Assembly: GCF_002161445.1 (NCBI RefSeq)
Contig: NZ_NFHT01000019.1
Span: 1-54,129 of the forward strand
Direction: 5' to 3'
DNA from: Alistipes sp. An66
Lineage (GTDB): Bacteria > Bacteroidota > Bacteroidia > Bacteroidales > Rikenellaceae
DNA: 54,129 nt
Positions 8,489-19,473 of this stretch are shown here, piece after piece. Both the position numbers and the translations under genes were made by a program. The notes under the pieces are model-generated. The model was not told where the DNA came from, did no database searches, and saw only the letters and a program-made list of their open reading frames with translations. Every line of letters starts with the position of its first letter. Within the stretch, counting starts at the first letter, position 1.

Positions 8489-8566
8489 AGGCGCAGATGT
8501 TTAGGTTATTCTATTCAGCACCCGGATTCCCTCGGGATTCCGGTCCGGGTGTCGACCCGGCATTCT

Positions 8567-8812
8567 CTCCCGTTCAGCTCTCCCGTTCAGCTCTCCCGTT
8601 CGGCTCTCCGGCTTGTCCCCGGTCCCGGTTCGCCTTCTTCGGCCCCTCGGTTCGCCCCCTCCGGTTCTTCGGCCCCTCGGTTCGCCCCCTTCGGTCCCAT
8701 CGGTTCGTTCCCCTCGCCCCCGGCTCGTCCCCTTCGTCTCTTCGGCCCCGGTTCGCCTTCTTCGGCCCCTCGGTTCGACCCCTTCGGTCCCATCGGTTCG
8801 TTCCTTCCTTCG
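8567..8812. repeat. Degenerate pyrimidine-rich repeat tract between recQ and the rsmA run
   Basis: No gene is seen between 8489 and 8833. The tract holds a 12-bp unit (CTCTCCCGTTCA) repeated about three times near 8567-8600. It also holds a longer unit starting GGTTCGCCTTCTTCGGCCCC at 8627 and again at 8750, the first copy expanded by an extra internal CTTCGGCCCCTCGGTTCG step. The plus strand is almost all pyrimidine, so any read-through RNA from recQ (minus) would be a purine-rich GGGGCCGAAG repeat. An imperfect ACCCGGATTCC.. hairpin sits at about 8520-8552. Confidence 0.8.
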
Positions 8813-8833
8813 GCCCCTCTCGGAGGCCCCGGG

Positions 8834-11026
<2,193 letters not shown>

Positions 11027-11061
11027 TTCGCCGTCTGTCTGCTTAAAAATAAAATTCAATG

Positions 11062-11069
11062 TAAAGATA
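11062..11069 (-). promoter_or_regulatory. Probable recQ -7 element (TATCTTTA)
   Basis: The minus strand reads TATCTTTA, one mismatch from TAnnTTTG, 36 nt upstream of the recQ ATG, within the AT-rich gap shared with the divergent lptB promoter. Confidence 0.45.
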
Positions 11070-11091
11070 AAAAACTTTTCGGAAAAAAGCA

Positions 11092-11099
11092 TAACTTTG
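11092..11099 (+). promoter_or_regulatory. lptB -7 element (TAACTTTG)
   Basis: Exact TAnnTTTG match, 24 nt before the lptB ATG at 11123. It is the likely promoter of the lptB-to-M23 run. Confidence 0.7.
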
Positions 11100-11122
11100 T
11101 GAAAATTTATATTCGGATCGCC

Positions 11123-11944
11123 ATGCGCCTTTACACCAGCGAGCTCGTCAAGAAATACAAGTCCCGGACGGTCGTCGACCACGTCTCGATCGACGTGAAC
11201 CAGGGGGAGATCGTCGGTCTGCTCGGCCCCAACGGAGCCGGCAAAACCACGACCTTCTACATGATCGTCGGACTGATCAAGCCCAACGAAGGGCGCATCT
11301 TCCTGGAAAACGACCAGCACGAAGTCAGCGAACTGACCGACCTGCCGGTCTACCGCCGGGCCCAGCTGGGCGTGGGCTACCTGGCCCAGGAGGCATCGGT
11401 ATTCCGCCGCCTCTCGGTCGAGGACAACATCCGCGCGGTGCTGGAAATGACCGACTACTCGAAAGAGTATCAGGCCGAGCGCGTCGAGGCGCTGATCGAG
11501 GAATTCCGCCTGCAAAAGGTACGCAAGAGCTTCGGCATCCAGCTCTCGGGCGGCGAGCGCCGCCGCACGGAGATCGCCCGCGCCGTGGCCATCAACCCGG
11601 CCTTCATCCTGCTGGACGAACCCTTCGCCGGCGTGGACCCCATCGCCGTGGAGGATATCCAGTCGATCGTCGCGACGCTCAAATACAAGAACATCGGCGT
11701 GATCATCACCGACCACAACGTCGACGAAACGCTCGCCATCACGGACCGTACCTACCTGCTCTACGAAGGCAAGATCCTCAAAACCGGTACGGCCGAAGAG
11801 CTGGCCGCCGACCCGATGGTGCGCAAGGTCTACCTCGGACAGCATTTCGAACTGAAAAAGAGCCACCAGCTGACCCAGGAGATGAAGAACCGCAAAGCGG
11901 CCGAAGCCGCCCGGCAACACGCCGCGGAGGAGGATCGAAAGTAG
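11123..11944 (+). CDS. lptB: LPS export ABC transporter ATP-binding protein
   Basis: LptB is the cytoplasmic ATPase of the LptB2FGC complex that extracts lipopolysaccharide from the inner membrane and drives it to the outer membrane. The 273-aa protein has Walker [10 protein letters not shown] (about residue 36), a Q-loop, the signature LSGGERRR, Walker [15 protein letters not shown] and the switch [10 protein letters not shown]. The [10 protein letters not shown] stretch after the signature and the NVDETL switch are typical of LptB rather than generic ABC proteins. A longer GTG start (11099) would fall on the promoter; ATG 11123 is preferred. It is the first gene of a tight plus-strand run; aroA follows after 17 nt. 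Confidence 0.93.
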   Translation: MRLYTSELVKKYKSRTVVDHVSIDVNQGEIVGLLGPNGAGKTTTFYMIVGLIKPNEGRIFLENDQHEVSELTDLPVYRRAQLGVGYLAQEASVFRRLSVEDNIRAVLEMTDYSKEYQAERVEALIEEFRLQKVRKSFGIQLSGGERRRTEIARAVAINPAFILLDEPFAGVDPIAVEDIQSIVATLKYKNIGVIITDHNVDETLAITDRTYLLYEGKILKTGTAEELAADPMVRKVYLGQHFELKKSHQLTQEMKNRKAAEAARQHAAEEDRK

Positions 11945-11961
11945 GTTAGGTCAAACACGAT

Positions 11962-13206
11962 ATGGACAAAACGGTTCCGTTGGGCCGCGTCAAAGGCACG
12001 CTGACGCCGCCCTGTTCGAAGAGTTATGCACAGCGTGCCCTGGCAGCAGCCCTGCTCACGGAAGAGCCCGTGGTGCTGCGCAATCTGGAATTCTGCGACG
12101 ATACCCGTTCGGCGATGCGCTGCATCGAGACCCTCGGTGCGACGATCGAACAGGTGGATCCCACAACCTTGTCGATCAAGGGGGGCCTACACCCCCGCGG
12201 CAACCGTCTCGACGTGGGTGAATCGGGACTCTCGACCCGGCTGTTCACCCCCATTGCGGCACTCTGCCCGACACCCGTGACGATCGTCGGACGCGGCACG
12301 CTGCTCTCGCGCCCGATGAGGATGATGCTCGACCCGTTGCGGCAGCTGGGCGTCACGGTACGCGACAACGGCGGGTTCCTGCCCATCGAGGTGTGCGGCC
12401 CGATGCGCGGCGGCGAGGTCGAGGTCGACGGGTCGGTCTCGTCGCAGTTCATCACGGGGCTGCTGCTGGCACTCCCGCGCGCCGGGCACGACACGACGCT
12501 GCACGTGCACGATGCCGTCTCGACCCCCTATCTGGACATGACCCTCGATACGGCGCAGCGTTTCGGCATCGAGATCTGCCAGCGCGACTACGAGGAGTTC
12601 TACATCCCGGGCAACCAGCGCTACGGCACGACCTATTTCAGCATCGAAGGCGATTGGAGCGCCGCAGCGATGCTGCTGGTGGCGGGTGCCACGGCCGGGG
12701 AGATCACCGTCCGCAACGTCTCGATGCTCTCGAAACAGGCCGACACGGCGATCTGCACGGCCCTCGTGCGGGCCGGGGCCGCCGTCATCAACGAAACGGA
12801 CTCGGTGACCGCGGTCCACCGTCCGCTGCACGCCTTCGAATTCGACGCCACGAACTGCCCCGACCTCTTCCCGGCGCTCGCGGCGCTCGCGGCGGCGGCC
12901 GAAGGGGTGAGCGTCATCCGGGGGACGTCGCGCCTGGAATACAAGGAGTGCAACCGCGCGGAGGCGATCTGCGAGGAGTACGGCAAGCTGGGCATCGAGG
13001 TCGACCTCTCGGAGGAGGACGTGATGAAGATCCGCGGCGGTGCGATCCACGGGGCCCGGACCCGGAGCCACGGCGACCACCGCATGGCGATGTCGCTGGC
13101 CGTCGCGGCGCTGCGTTCGGACGGCGCGGTGACGATCGAGGGGGCCGAGAGCGTCGCCAAGAGCTACCCGCGGTTCTTCGAGGATCTGGAACACGTCCGG
13201 GAATAA
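11962..13206 (+). CDS. aroA: 3-phosphoshikimate 1-carboxyvinyltransferase (EPSP synthase)
   Basis: Sixth step of the shikimate pathway: transfers the enolpyruvyl group of phosphoenolpyruvate to shikimate 3-phosphate. The 414-aa protein has the N-terminal lysine motif CSKSYAQRALAAALL, a substrate loop written GESGLSTRLFTP (the common bacterial form is GNSGTTMR), SSQFITGLLLALP, and the C-terminal SHGDHRMAMSLAVAAL with ESVAKSYPRFF. It is immediately followed by chorismate synthase, the next enzyme, so two consecutive pathway steps are coexpressed. Confidence 0.96.
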   Translation: MDKTVPLGRVKGTLTPPCSKSYAQRALAAALLTEEPVVLRNLEFCDDTRSAMRCIETLGATIEQVDPTTLSIKGGLHPRGNRLDVGESGLSTRLFTPIAALCPTPVTIVGRGTLLSRPMRMMLDPLRQLGVTVRDNGGFLPIEVCGPMRGGEVEVDGSVSSQFITGLLLALPRAGHDTTLHVHDAVSTPYLDMTLDTAQRFGIEICQRDYEEFYIPGNQRYGTTYFSIEGDWSAAAMLLVAGATAGEITVRNVSMLSKQADTAICTALVRAGAAVINETDSVTAVHRPLHAFEFDATNCPDLFPALAALAAAAEGVSVIRGTSRLEYKECNRAEAICEEYGKLGIEVDLSEEDVMKIRGGAIHGARTRSHGDHRMAMSLAVAALRSDGAVTIEGAESVAKSYPRFFEDLEHVRE

Positions 13207-13221
13207 AACAAGGAACCTGCC

Positions 13222-14199
13222 ATGAATCAATACGGAAACAACTTCCGGCTCGCCATCTGGGGCGAGTCGCACGGGCCGCAGGTCGGCATCACGATGGACG
13301 GCATCCCGGCCGGGATTCCGCTCGCGGAGGCCGATTTCGAGGCCGATCTGGCGCGGCGGCGCGGCGGCGCCGCAGGTACGACCCCGCGCCGGGAGCCGGA
13401 CCTTCCGACGATCGTCTCGGGGCTCTGCAACGGCCATACGACCGGAGCTCCGCTGACCGTTCTGTTCACCAACACGAACACCCGCTCGCAGGACTACGCC
13501 AATGTCGTGCAGCACTTCCGCCCGTCGCACGCCGACTGGGTGGCCAACCGGAAATTCGACGGATACAACGACCCGCGCGGCGGCGGGCACTTCTCGGCAC
13601 GGCTGACCGTGGCGCTGGTCGCCGCAGGGGTCGTGGCCAAGAAACTACTCCCGGAGGGGGTCCGTTTCTCGACCCGTCTGACAGAGGTCGGCGGGTGCAC
13701 GGACCCGGAGCGCTTCGACGAGGTGGTGCGCGCCGCAGCGGCCGACCTCGACTCGGTGGGCGGCGTGGTCGAATGCCGTGTCTCGGGGGTTCCGGCGGGG
13801 ATTGGCGCGCCCTTCTTCGACTCGGCCGAGAGCTGCATCGCCCACCTGCTCTTCTCGGTTCCGGCGGTCAAGGGGGTGGAGTTCGGAAGCGGCTTCGCCG
13901 GGAGCCGCCTGCGGGGTTCGGAGAACAACGACCCGATCATCGACCGCAACGGCACGACGGCGACGAACCATGCCGGAGGGATCAACGGCGGCATCACGAA
14001 CGGCAACGAGGTGGTGGTGCGCGCGGCATTGAAGCCCACGCCGAGCATCGCCCGTGCGCAGGAGACCTACAACTTCACGACCGACCGGATCGAGGCGTTG
14101 GAGATCCGCGGACGCCACGACGCCTGTGTGGCACTGCGGGGTGCGGTGGTCGTCGAGGCCGCCGTGGCCATCGCTCTGGCCGACCTGCTGAACCGATAA
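13222..14199 (+). CDS. aroC: Chorismate synthase
   Basis: Final step of the shikimate pathway: FMN-dependent elimination of phosphate from EPSP to give chorismate. 325 aa, slightly short against the common 350-390. It starts MNQYGNNFRLAIWGESHGP, matching the family signature GESHG, and carries PSHADW (the RPxHAD motif) and the C-terminal GRHDACVALRGAVVVEAAVA (RHDxC family motif). The Arg-rich LARRRGGA segment corresponds to the conserved LxRRRPG motif. It lies 15 nt after aroA and 15 nt before prmC. Confidence 0.96.
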   Translation: MNQYGNNFRLAIWGESHGPQVGITMDGIPAGIPLAEADFEADLARRRGGAAGTTPRREPDLPTIVSGLCNGHTTGAPLTVLFTNTNTRSQDYANVVQHFRPSHADWVANRKFDGYNDPRGGGHFSARLTVALVAAGVVAKKLLPEGVRFSTRLTEVGGCTDPERFDEVVRAAAADLDSVGGVVECRVSGVPAGIGAPFFDSAESCIAHLLFSVPAVKGVEFGSGFAGSRLRGSENNDPIIDRNGTTATNHAGGINGGITNGNEVVVRAALKPTPSIARAQETYNFTTDRIEALEIRGRHDACVALRGAVVVEAAVAIALADLLNR

Positions 14200-14214
14200 C
14201 CGCCTTCGGACACG

Positions 14215-15141
14215 ATGCAACCGATTTCCGAACCGAAATACGACCCGGCGGGAACGCCGGCCGGACCGACGACGCGCCGCCAAGCCGTCGATGCGCTCGC
14301 CGAGCGCCTTACGGGGTTGTACGACGCGCGCGAAGCCCGCAACATCGCCCGCCTGCTGGTGAGCGAACGGGCCGGGATCCCGTTTTCGGCGCTGCTGACC
14401 GACCCGGAGGCGGAGTTGCGGATCGAAGGGATGGAGGAGGATATCGCCCGGTTGGATCGGGGTGTCCCGGTGCAGTATGTGATCGGATCGGCCGAGTTTT
14501 ACGGCCGCCGGTTCACGGTGCGCGAGGGGGTGTTGATCCCGCGTCCCGAGACCGAGGAGCTGGTCGACCGGATCGTACGCAGCGAACGCAGGGGTCCGGG
14601 AGCGACGGTCGGCGAGGCCCCGGGAGCCATCCGCATCCTGGACGTGGGGACCGGGAGCGGCTGCATCGCGGCGACACTGGCGCTGGAAATTCCCGGAGCG
14701 GAGCTCTTCGCCGCGGAGATTGCGGAGGAGGCTCTGGACGTGGCGGAGGAGAATTTCCGGCGGCTGGGAGCCCGCGTGACGCTCCGGCGGGCCGATGCCC
14801 TCACGGATCTGGCCGGGCAATTTCCCGAAACGTTCGACGTCATCGTCTCGAACCCGCCCTATGTCCCGGCCAGCGACCGGAAGGCGATGCACCCGAACGT
14901 CCGCGACCACGAACCGGCCGTGGCACTGTTCGTCCCGGACGACGACCCCCTGTGCTTCTACCGCGCCATCGCACGCGCCGGGCGGCGGATGCTGCGGCCC
15001 GGCGGGCGGCTCTGGTTCGAGATCTACGAACACGCGGCGGAGGCGATGTGCGAAATGCTCGCCGGGGAGGGCTACACCGACACGGAAGTATACCGGGACC
15101 TGTTCGACAAAATGCGGATGACATGCAGCCGACGAAAATAG
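14215..15141 (+). CDS. prmC: Peptide chain release factor N5-glutamine methyltransferase
   Basis: Methylates the glutamine of the GGQ motif in RF1/RF2, raising termination efficiency. The 308-aa protein has an N-terminal helical domain (LYDAREARNIARLLVSERAG), the linker LDRGVPVQYVIGSAEFYGRRF, RPETEELVD, the S-adenosylmethionine motif ILDVGTGSGCIA and the catalytic SNPPYVPASD (NPPY). The first 25 residues are Pro-rich and look non-conserved. The final codons overlap the longest possible start of recX. Confidence 0.93.
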   Translation: MQPISEPKYDPAGTPAGPTTRRQAVDALAERLTGLYDAREARNIARLLVSERAGIPFSALLTDPEAELRIEGMEEDIARLDRGVPVQYVIGSAEFYGRRFTVREGVLIPRPETEELVDRIVRSERRGPGATVGEAPGAIRILDVGTGSGCIAATLALEIPGAELFAAEIAEEALDVAEENFRRLGARVTLRRADALTDLAGQFPETFDVIVSNPPYVPASDRKAMHPNVRDHEPAVALFVPDDDPLCFYRAIARAGRRMLRPGGRLWFEIYEHAAEAMCEMLAGEGYTDTEVYRDLFDKMRMTCSRRK

Positions 15142-15143
15142 AG

Positions 15144-15656
15144 ATGAATGCACGCACCCCGCGTGAAAAACGTGCCAAAACGCCCGAGCAGGCCCTTGCG
15201 GCGCTGATGCGGCTGTGCGCCCGGGCCGAGAAGTCGGAGGGCGACGCCCGGCGGCTGATGCGCGGCTGGGGGCTCACGGAACAGGATGCCGAAGGGGTGC
15301 TGGCGCGGCTCGTGCGCGAACGCTTCATCGACGATGCCCGCTATGCCGGGGCGTTCGTGCGCGAAAAGCTGCGGTTGAGCGGCTGGGGCGAGTACAAGAT
15401 CCGCATGGCGCTCCAACGCAAGGGCATCCGGCGCGAGACGATCGACGCGGCCCTTGCGCAGGCCGACCGTTCGGGCATGGGCGAGCGACTCGCACAGCAA
15501 CTTGCCCGCAAACTGCGAACGGTGAAGTCCGCAACCCCCTACGAATTGAAAACCAAACTCGTCCGATACGGGCTTTCGCTCGGATACGACTACGAGACCG
15601 TGCTGGAAACGGTCTCGGGACTGGTTAAAGATACGGATTCATGCGACGAATTCTGA
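15144..15656 (+). CDS. recX: Regulatory protein RecX
   Basis: RecX family proteins bind RecA filaments and limit recombinase activity. The product is 170 aa from ATG 15144 (MNARTPREKRAK), 2 nt after the prmC stop; an ATG at 15123 would add seven residues and overlap prmC by 19 nt. Triple three-helix repeats are seen: ALAALMRLCARAEKSEGDARRLMRGWGL, then VLARLVRERFIDDARYAGAFVREKL with the conserved IDDxRYA motif, then GWGEYKIRMALQRKGI. The C-terminal third is a further repeat (TPYELKTKLVRYGLSLGYDY). Its stop overlaps the start of the M23 gene by 16 nt. Confidence 0.88.
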   Translation: MNARTPREKRAKTPEQALAALMRLCARAEKSEGDARRLMRGWGLTEQDAEGVLARLVRERFIDDARYAGAFVREKLRLSGWGEYKIRMALQRKGIRRETIDAALAQADRSGMGERLAQQLARKLRTVKSATPYELKTKLVRYGLSLGYDYETVLETVSGLVKDTDSCDEF

Positions 15657-17368
15657 CCCTTCTTCTGCTGGCCGCGGTCTGTAAGGATGCCCGTGCCCAG
15701 CGGCTCGATCCCGACGACTACGTCTACCCCATCCGCCAGGAGTCACGGCTCTGCTCGGCCAACTTCGGCGAACTGCGCCCCGGACACTTCCACGCCGGCG
15801 TGGACATCAAGACCGACGGCGTGGAGGGCAAACCGCTGGTGGCGGTGGCCGACGGCTATGTTTCGCGGCTGTCGGTCGCGGCGGGCGGCTACGGACGCGC
15901 CATCTACCTCACGCTGCGCAACGGCACGACGGCCGTCTACGGCCACCTGCAACGCTTCCGCGACGACATCGAGGAGCACGTCCGCAAGGAACGCCTTGCC
16001 CGCCGCTCGAACAGCGTCAACCTCTGGTTCGAACCCGGCGTCTGGCCCGTGAAGCAGGGCGACGTGATCGGCTACTCGGGCAACAGCGGCTCGTCGGGCG
16101 GCCCGCACCTCCACTTCGAGATCCGCGACACCCCGACGCAACGGCTTCACAACCTCGTCCGCGAAGGGGTCATCCGCCCCGAGGACAACCTCCCGCCCCG
16201 CATCATGCGGGTGCACTACGTCGAGATCGACACACTCGACGGGGTTCCGGTGCGGAGCACGCCGGAAAGCTATGCCGTGGTGCGCGAATCCGAAGGGCAC
16301 TACCGCCTGACGCGCAGCGAGCCCGTCGAGGTTGGACGCAAGGGCTATTTCATCGCCGAGGTCACGGACCGCCGCAACGGCGTCTACAACACCTTCGGGG
16401 TGTGGCGCGTGACGGCCAGCATCGACGGCCGCCCCTACTTCGAATACCGCATGGACGGCTTTACGCACGATCTGTCGCGTTGCTGCGACGCCGTGAGCTG
16501 CTACCCCTTGCAGATCGCCTCGCGCAACGAGGCGATCCGTCTGGCCCAGCTGGCCGGATCGCCCGACACGTTCTATCCGGTGATGGAGGAGCGCGGGCTG
16601 GTCCGTACCGAAGCAGGCGAGAAGCGTCTCCTGCGGATCGAGGCCGAGGATGACAGCGGCAACCGCTCGTCGCTGGAATTCCCGATAGCGGGTCGCGCCG
16701 AAAGCTTCCGGGCCGTACCCGACCCGACGGCCACAGCCCTCTTCCCGGGTGAAAATACCGTAGTCGGCGTGGGCCCCGAAGCCCGGATCCGCATCCAGCC
16801 GGGATCGCTTTACGAGCCGCTCTTCGTGCGGCCCGAGCGTCTCGACATGCCGCAGGGCAGCCCGGGCGTCGTCGTGCTCTCCCCCGCCTACCGGTTCCTC
16901 GAAGCCACGACCCCGCTACGGGAGCCGGCCCTCGTGACGATCCGCGCACAGGTCCCGCGGCAGCTGCGGCTGCGCACCGTACTGGCCGGACGCAGCCGGA
17001 AAGGCGGACTCTACCACGTGGGCGGAACCTACTCCAACGGAGCCGTGACGGCCGTCACGCGCACGACGGGCGACCTGGTGGTGGTTGCCGACACGCTGGC
17101 GCCGACGATCCGCCCGCTCTTCACCGAAGGGGAGGATCTGACGAAAACCGCGACCTTGCGTTTCCACGTCGGGGATAATTTCTCGGGGATTACGACCTGG
17201 ACGCTCCGCATCGACGGGGAGTGGGTTCCGTGCGACCGCTTCCCGATGAAGGGGACGCTGGTCCATACCTTCGGCACACCGGCCACGCGCCGCCGGCATA
17301 CGGCCGAACTCACGGTCCGCGACGGATGCGGGAATGCGGCCCGCTACACGGGGACCTTCGTCCGGTAA
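15641..17368 (+). CDS. Secreted M23 family metallopeptidase
   Basis: Probable periplasmic or surface cell-wall endopeptidase (LytM/lysostaphin type), 575 aa. It has an N-terminal signal peptide (MRRILTLLLLAAVCKDARAQ). The M23 domain spans about residues 45-170 with the first zinc ligands in HFHAGVDIKTDG, then GYGRAIYLTLRNGTTAVYGHL, and the catalytic GPHLHFEIRD (HxH). The ~400-residue C-terminal part is predicted to be beta-rich repeats of unknown role. Homologues of this architecture are common in Bacteroidota. It is the last gene of the lptB run, overlapping recX. No convincing own terminator is visible before the integrated element. Confidence 0.9.
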   Translation: MRRILTLLLLAAVCKDARAQRLDPDDYVYPIRQESRLCSANFGELRPGHFHAGVDIKTDGVEGKPLVAVADGYVSRLSVAAGGYGRAIYLTLRNGTTAVYGHLQRFRDDIEEHVRKERLARRSNSVNLWFEPGVWPVKQGDVIGYSGNSGSSGGPHLHFEIRDTPTQRLHNLVREGVIRPEDNLPPRIMRVHYVEIDTLDGVPVRSTPESYAVVRESEGHYRLTRSEPVEVGRKGYFIAEVTDRRNGVYNTFGVWRVTASIDGRPYFEYRMDGFTHDLSRCCDAVSCYPLQIASRNEAIRLAQLAGSPDTFYPVMEERGLVRTEAGEKRLLRIEAEDDSGNRSSLEFPIAGRAESFRAVPDPTATALFPGENTVVGVGPEARIRIQPGSLYEPLFVRPERLDMPQGSPGVVVLSPAYRFLEATTPLREPALVTIRAQVPRQLRLRTVLAGRSRKGGLYHVGGTYSNGAVTAVTRTTGDLVVVADTLAPTIRPLFTEGEDLTKTATLRFHVGDNFSGITTWTLRIDGEWVPCDRFPMKGTLVHTFGTPATRRRHTAELTVRDGCGNAARYTGTFVR

Positions 17369-17522
17369 CGGCTCCCGCCGGAACAAGGGAGGGGCATCCG
17401 CCGGTGCGAAGAGAGAGAAGGACGGGAATCGATCCAGCGGCCGGCGCCCGTTGCCACGGGAAAAAGCCCCCAATGCCATCGACAGGCCGTCCGGACAAGA
17501 ACAAACGGACACACAAAAAACA

Positions 17523-17550
17523 AGAGGTTGAATCATCAGATTCAACCTCT
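17523..17550 (-). terminator. Stranded original terminator of tRNA-fMet
   Basis: A perfect 12-bp stem (AGAGGTTGAATC at 17523-17534 with its complement at 17539-17550, ATCA loop) is followed on the minus strand by TTG and TTTTTT. It lies directly against the left att repeat (CTTTGGTAG), whose TGGTAG equals the complement of the tRNA 3' end CTACCA. If the element is removed, this hairpin sits exactly where a terminator for the minus-strand tRNA-fMet should be. Between 17369 and 17522 nothing else is seen. Confidence 0.75.
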
Positions 17551-17557
17551 TTGGTAG
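17549..17557 (+). other. attL core (CTTTGGTAG)
   Basis: Nine bases identical to 24225-24233. To its left is the stranded tRNA terminator, to its right AT-rich element DNA. The crossover lies somewhere within these nine bases. Confidence 0.65.
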
Positions 17558-17878
17558 AGAAACACCTAAATCTATCGACCAAATTTATCAAAGATTTCAA
17601 TTTTATTATATACGCCTATAAATCATTTAACAAAATATCAAAAGTCAATATTTTGACACCTACAAAATAACAACGAAATATCATTTAAACCACACTTCCA
17701 CGCATACAGACCATTGACAATCAATCAACTACCACATAAGCCCCCTTTTATCAATTGGGTGATAGCGGTAGGTGTATTAAACGCCATGCAGTTTGTTGAA
17801 TATTGCGTTCTGCACTTTAAAAAAATATTTCTCTACTATGCTTGACTTTTCTACCTTTCCTGCTATTTATTTATAAAA
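17558..17878. other. AT-rich left end of the element, no gene seen
   Basis: Non-coding in the integrated form. In a circular form the first part (17558-17670) would extend the integrase frame by 37 codons to a TAA at 17668. Further right, TATCA-ATTGGG-TGATA (17749-17764) forms a small hairpin, enclosed by CTACC and GGTAG. Being just upstream of the Rep operon, this is a reasonable candidate for a rolling-circle double-strand origin, but no nick site can be identified by eye. Confidence 0.4.
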
Positions 17879-18094
17879 ATGAAAATTATGGAAAACAAGA
17901 AAAGAATTTACAGAGAATTGTCCGATGAGACGAAAGCTAAAATCAGCAATTCAAGTAAGGGTAAGCCCAAGAGTGTATCACACAAAATTCATATCAGCCA
18001 AGCAATGTACGACTATTGGAAAACAATCCCGCACAAGCCCAAAGAAGAACATACGACGATGAACGATTTAATCGGGGCTGAGGATAATGATTAA
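17879..18094 (+). CDS. Small basic protein with NUMOD3-like repeat
   Basis: 71 aa (or 68 from the second ATG, MENKKRIYREL). The middle reads LSDETKAKISNSSKGKPKS followed by HKIHISQAMYDYW, resembling NUMOD3-type motifs (xxSxETRxKIS.. SxxHRxKIS), which are short DNA-binding units in homing endonucleases and in small mobile-element proteins. The tail is acidic (LIGAEDND). There is no catalytic domain, so a DNA-binding accessory role is inferred only. It lies 75 bp upstream of rep. Confidence 0.7.
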   Translation: MKIMENKKRIYRELSDETKAKISNSSKGKPKSVSHKIHISQAMYDYWKTIPHKPKEEHTTMNDLIGAEDND

Positions 18095-18169
18095 TCATTT
18101 ATCAAGGTTGAGTTTTGGGTTTTATAAGGAGTTAACATCTAAAAATAAAGAGATAAATATGATATAGAT

Positions 18170-19153
18170 TTGATTAGTTTGGATAAAATAAAAATAGTTT
18201 CTTCAATTGACTATATAAAAATTATAGATAAAAATAGATTCGATATTCATTATAAAGAAAATGATATAGTTAGCTATAAATTTACACAGCTGCAACCTTT
18301 CTTATTATACGTTGAGGCTAATATTAAGAATCAAGAATTGATTATTGAATTTACAGGAAAGATTCTTAGAGATAATTATCCTTCATTGATTAACCAAAGT
18401 AATATTAAAAATTGCTTGTTATTTATTAATGAAATAGGATTCTGTTTTTTAGATGTAGAAGATATTTTGATTAATGGAGAGGTTGTAAAGGTCGATGTTA
18501 CACAAGATGTTCCGTATCCCGATTGTGGCGAATTGACTAAAATGATTCAGGCAAATATTTCCAATTTCCGTAAGTATTTGCCCAGAATCATTAACGGGAA
18601 CTTCACGATAGAAAAGAATGTGATAACCAAGAGCCATAAGTGTCGTCTAACGATTTATGATAAAAGTAAGGAGATTAGACGTGCTGAAAATAAGCTATTC
18701 TTATCTCAGTTGTCGGACAAGCAAAAACTTCTGAATTATTTTGAAGGTAAAGTCCGATTTGAAATGAATCTGAATAGTAAAGAGCAAATTAGAAAGGCCT
18801 TACACATTACAGACTTATCATTCGATTCTGTATTGAGTGCAAATGTCAATCCTATTTGGGAGTTCCTTGATCAGATTCTTGTTGATGCAGATTCAACAGA
18901 CATTACTGCAAAGTGTGATGATTTGAAAGAACTGTTGAGAGGGGCACTTCTTCAAGTCTGCGATTATGATATTAAGAAGGTAGAAGCACAACTACGTTTG
19001 CATAGCTCTCCCAATACCCATATTTCCCAAACCTTGAAGCCTTTTAGGGAGCTACTTAAAAAAATCAACAATACACCAACTCCTCCGCTCAAGCAAACAC
19101 TTCAATCCCTCTTGTTGGAGATCATGATCTTCTTTGCTGTTGTGGCAATCTAA
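18170..19153 (+). CDS. Putative rolling-circle replication initiator
   Basis: 327-aa protein with the layout of phage/plasmid Rep proteins of the Rep_trans / filamentous-phage gene II type: a beta-rich N-terminal half, VVKVDVTQDVPY near residue 105 (the family's (I/V)D(V/L)T.D strand), then RLTIYDKSKEIRRAENK near residue 165 and KVRFEMNLNSKEQIRKAL near residue 195. These correspond to the YDKxxE and RxExxLK motifs of such initiators. The family nicks the origin via a tyrosine and starts leading-strand synthesis. No ATG fits the frame start: the first usable codon is TTG at 18170 (or TTG 18179). The last residues are hydrophobic (LLLEIMIFFAVVAI), unusual for a Rep. Confidence 0.6.
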   Translation: MISLDKIKIVSSIDYIKIIDKNRFDIHYKENDIVSYKFTQLQPFLLYVEANIKNQELIIEFTGKILRDNYPSLINQSNIKNCLLFINEIGFCFLDVEDILINGEVVKVDVTQDVPYPDCGELTKMIQANISNFRKYLPRIINGNFTIEKNVITKSHKCRLTIYDKSKEIRRAENKLFLSQLSDKQKLLNYFEGKVRFEMNLNSKEQIRKALHITDLSFDSVLSANVNPIWEFLDQILVDADSTDITAKCDDLKELLRGALLQVCDYDIKKVEAQLRLHSSPNTHISQTLKPFRELLKKINNTPTPPLKQTLQSLLLEIMIFFAVVAI

Positions 19154-19161
19154 TTTTGTAT

Positions 19162-19231
19162 TAAAATAATCTTTTCAAACACATTTTGAGCTATTTAATA
19201 ATGTAGCATTCTAATCTAAAAGATTATTTTA
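19162..19231. terminator. Bidirectional terminator between convergent rep and the 77-aa gene
   Basis: A perfect 14-bp inverted repeat, TAAAATAATCTTTT (19162-19175) and its complement (19218-19231), with a 42-nt loop and T-rich ends on both strands. The right arm overlaps the 3' end of the minus-strand gene. Confidence 0.5.
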
Positions 19232-19457
19232 CTTGTTTGGGGATAGTGATGAGCGTACCTTTTCGAATAATGCAGAGTTTATTTTTATAGGGCTTATTTG
19301 CTGAAAGCCCGTAGTTACGCAGGCTGCCATATGTAATCCCAATTTGTTCTTTATTGAATTTCTCAAAAATGGCAGCCAAGCTACCAAAATAATGATGGCT
19401 GTTATCACACAACAGTTCAACATGGACAACCGTCCGTTCTACTTTCTCCTTTTCCAT
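19224..19457 (-). CDS. Hypothetical 77-aa protein of the element
   Basis: MEKEKVERTVVHVELLCDN start, a central GSLAAIFEKFNKEQIGITYGS region and a basic C-terminus (IRKGTLITIPKQVK). The central part has the spacing of a small helix-turn-helix (GSLAAIFEKF .. IGITYGSLRNYGL), so a DNA-binding regulator is possible, but no family is recognised. It is the only minus-strand gene in the element and is transcribed divergently from the 57-aa gene across the double promoter at 19517-19557, a typical arrangement for an element repressor. Confidence 0.65.
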   Translation of the reverse strand: MEKEKVERTVVHVELLCDNSHHYFGSLAAIFEKFNKEQIGITYGSLRNYGLSANKPYKNKLCIIRKGTLITIPKQVK

Positions 19458-19473
19458 ATTATGCTGTTTTAAG

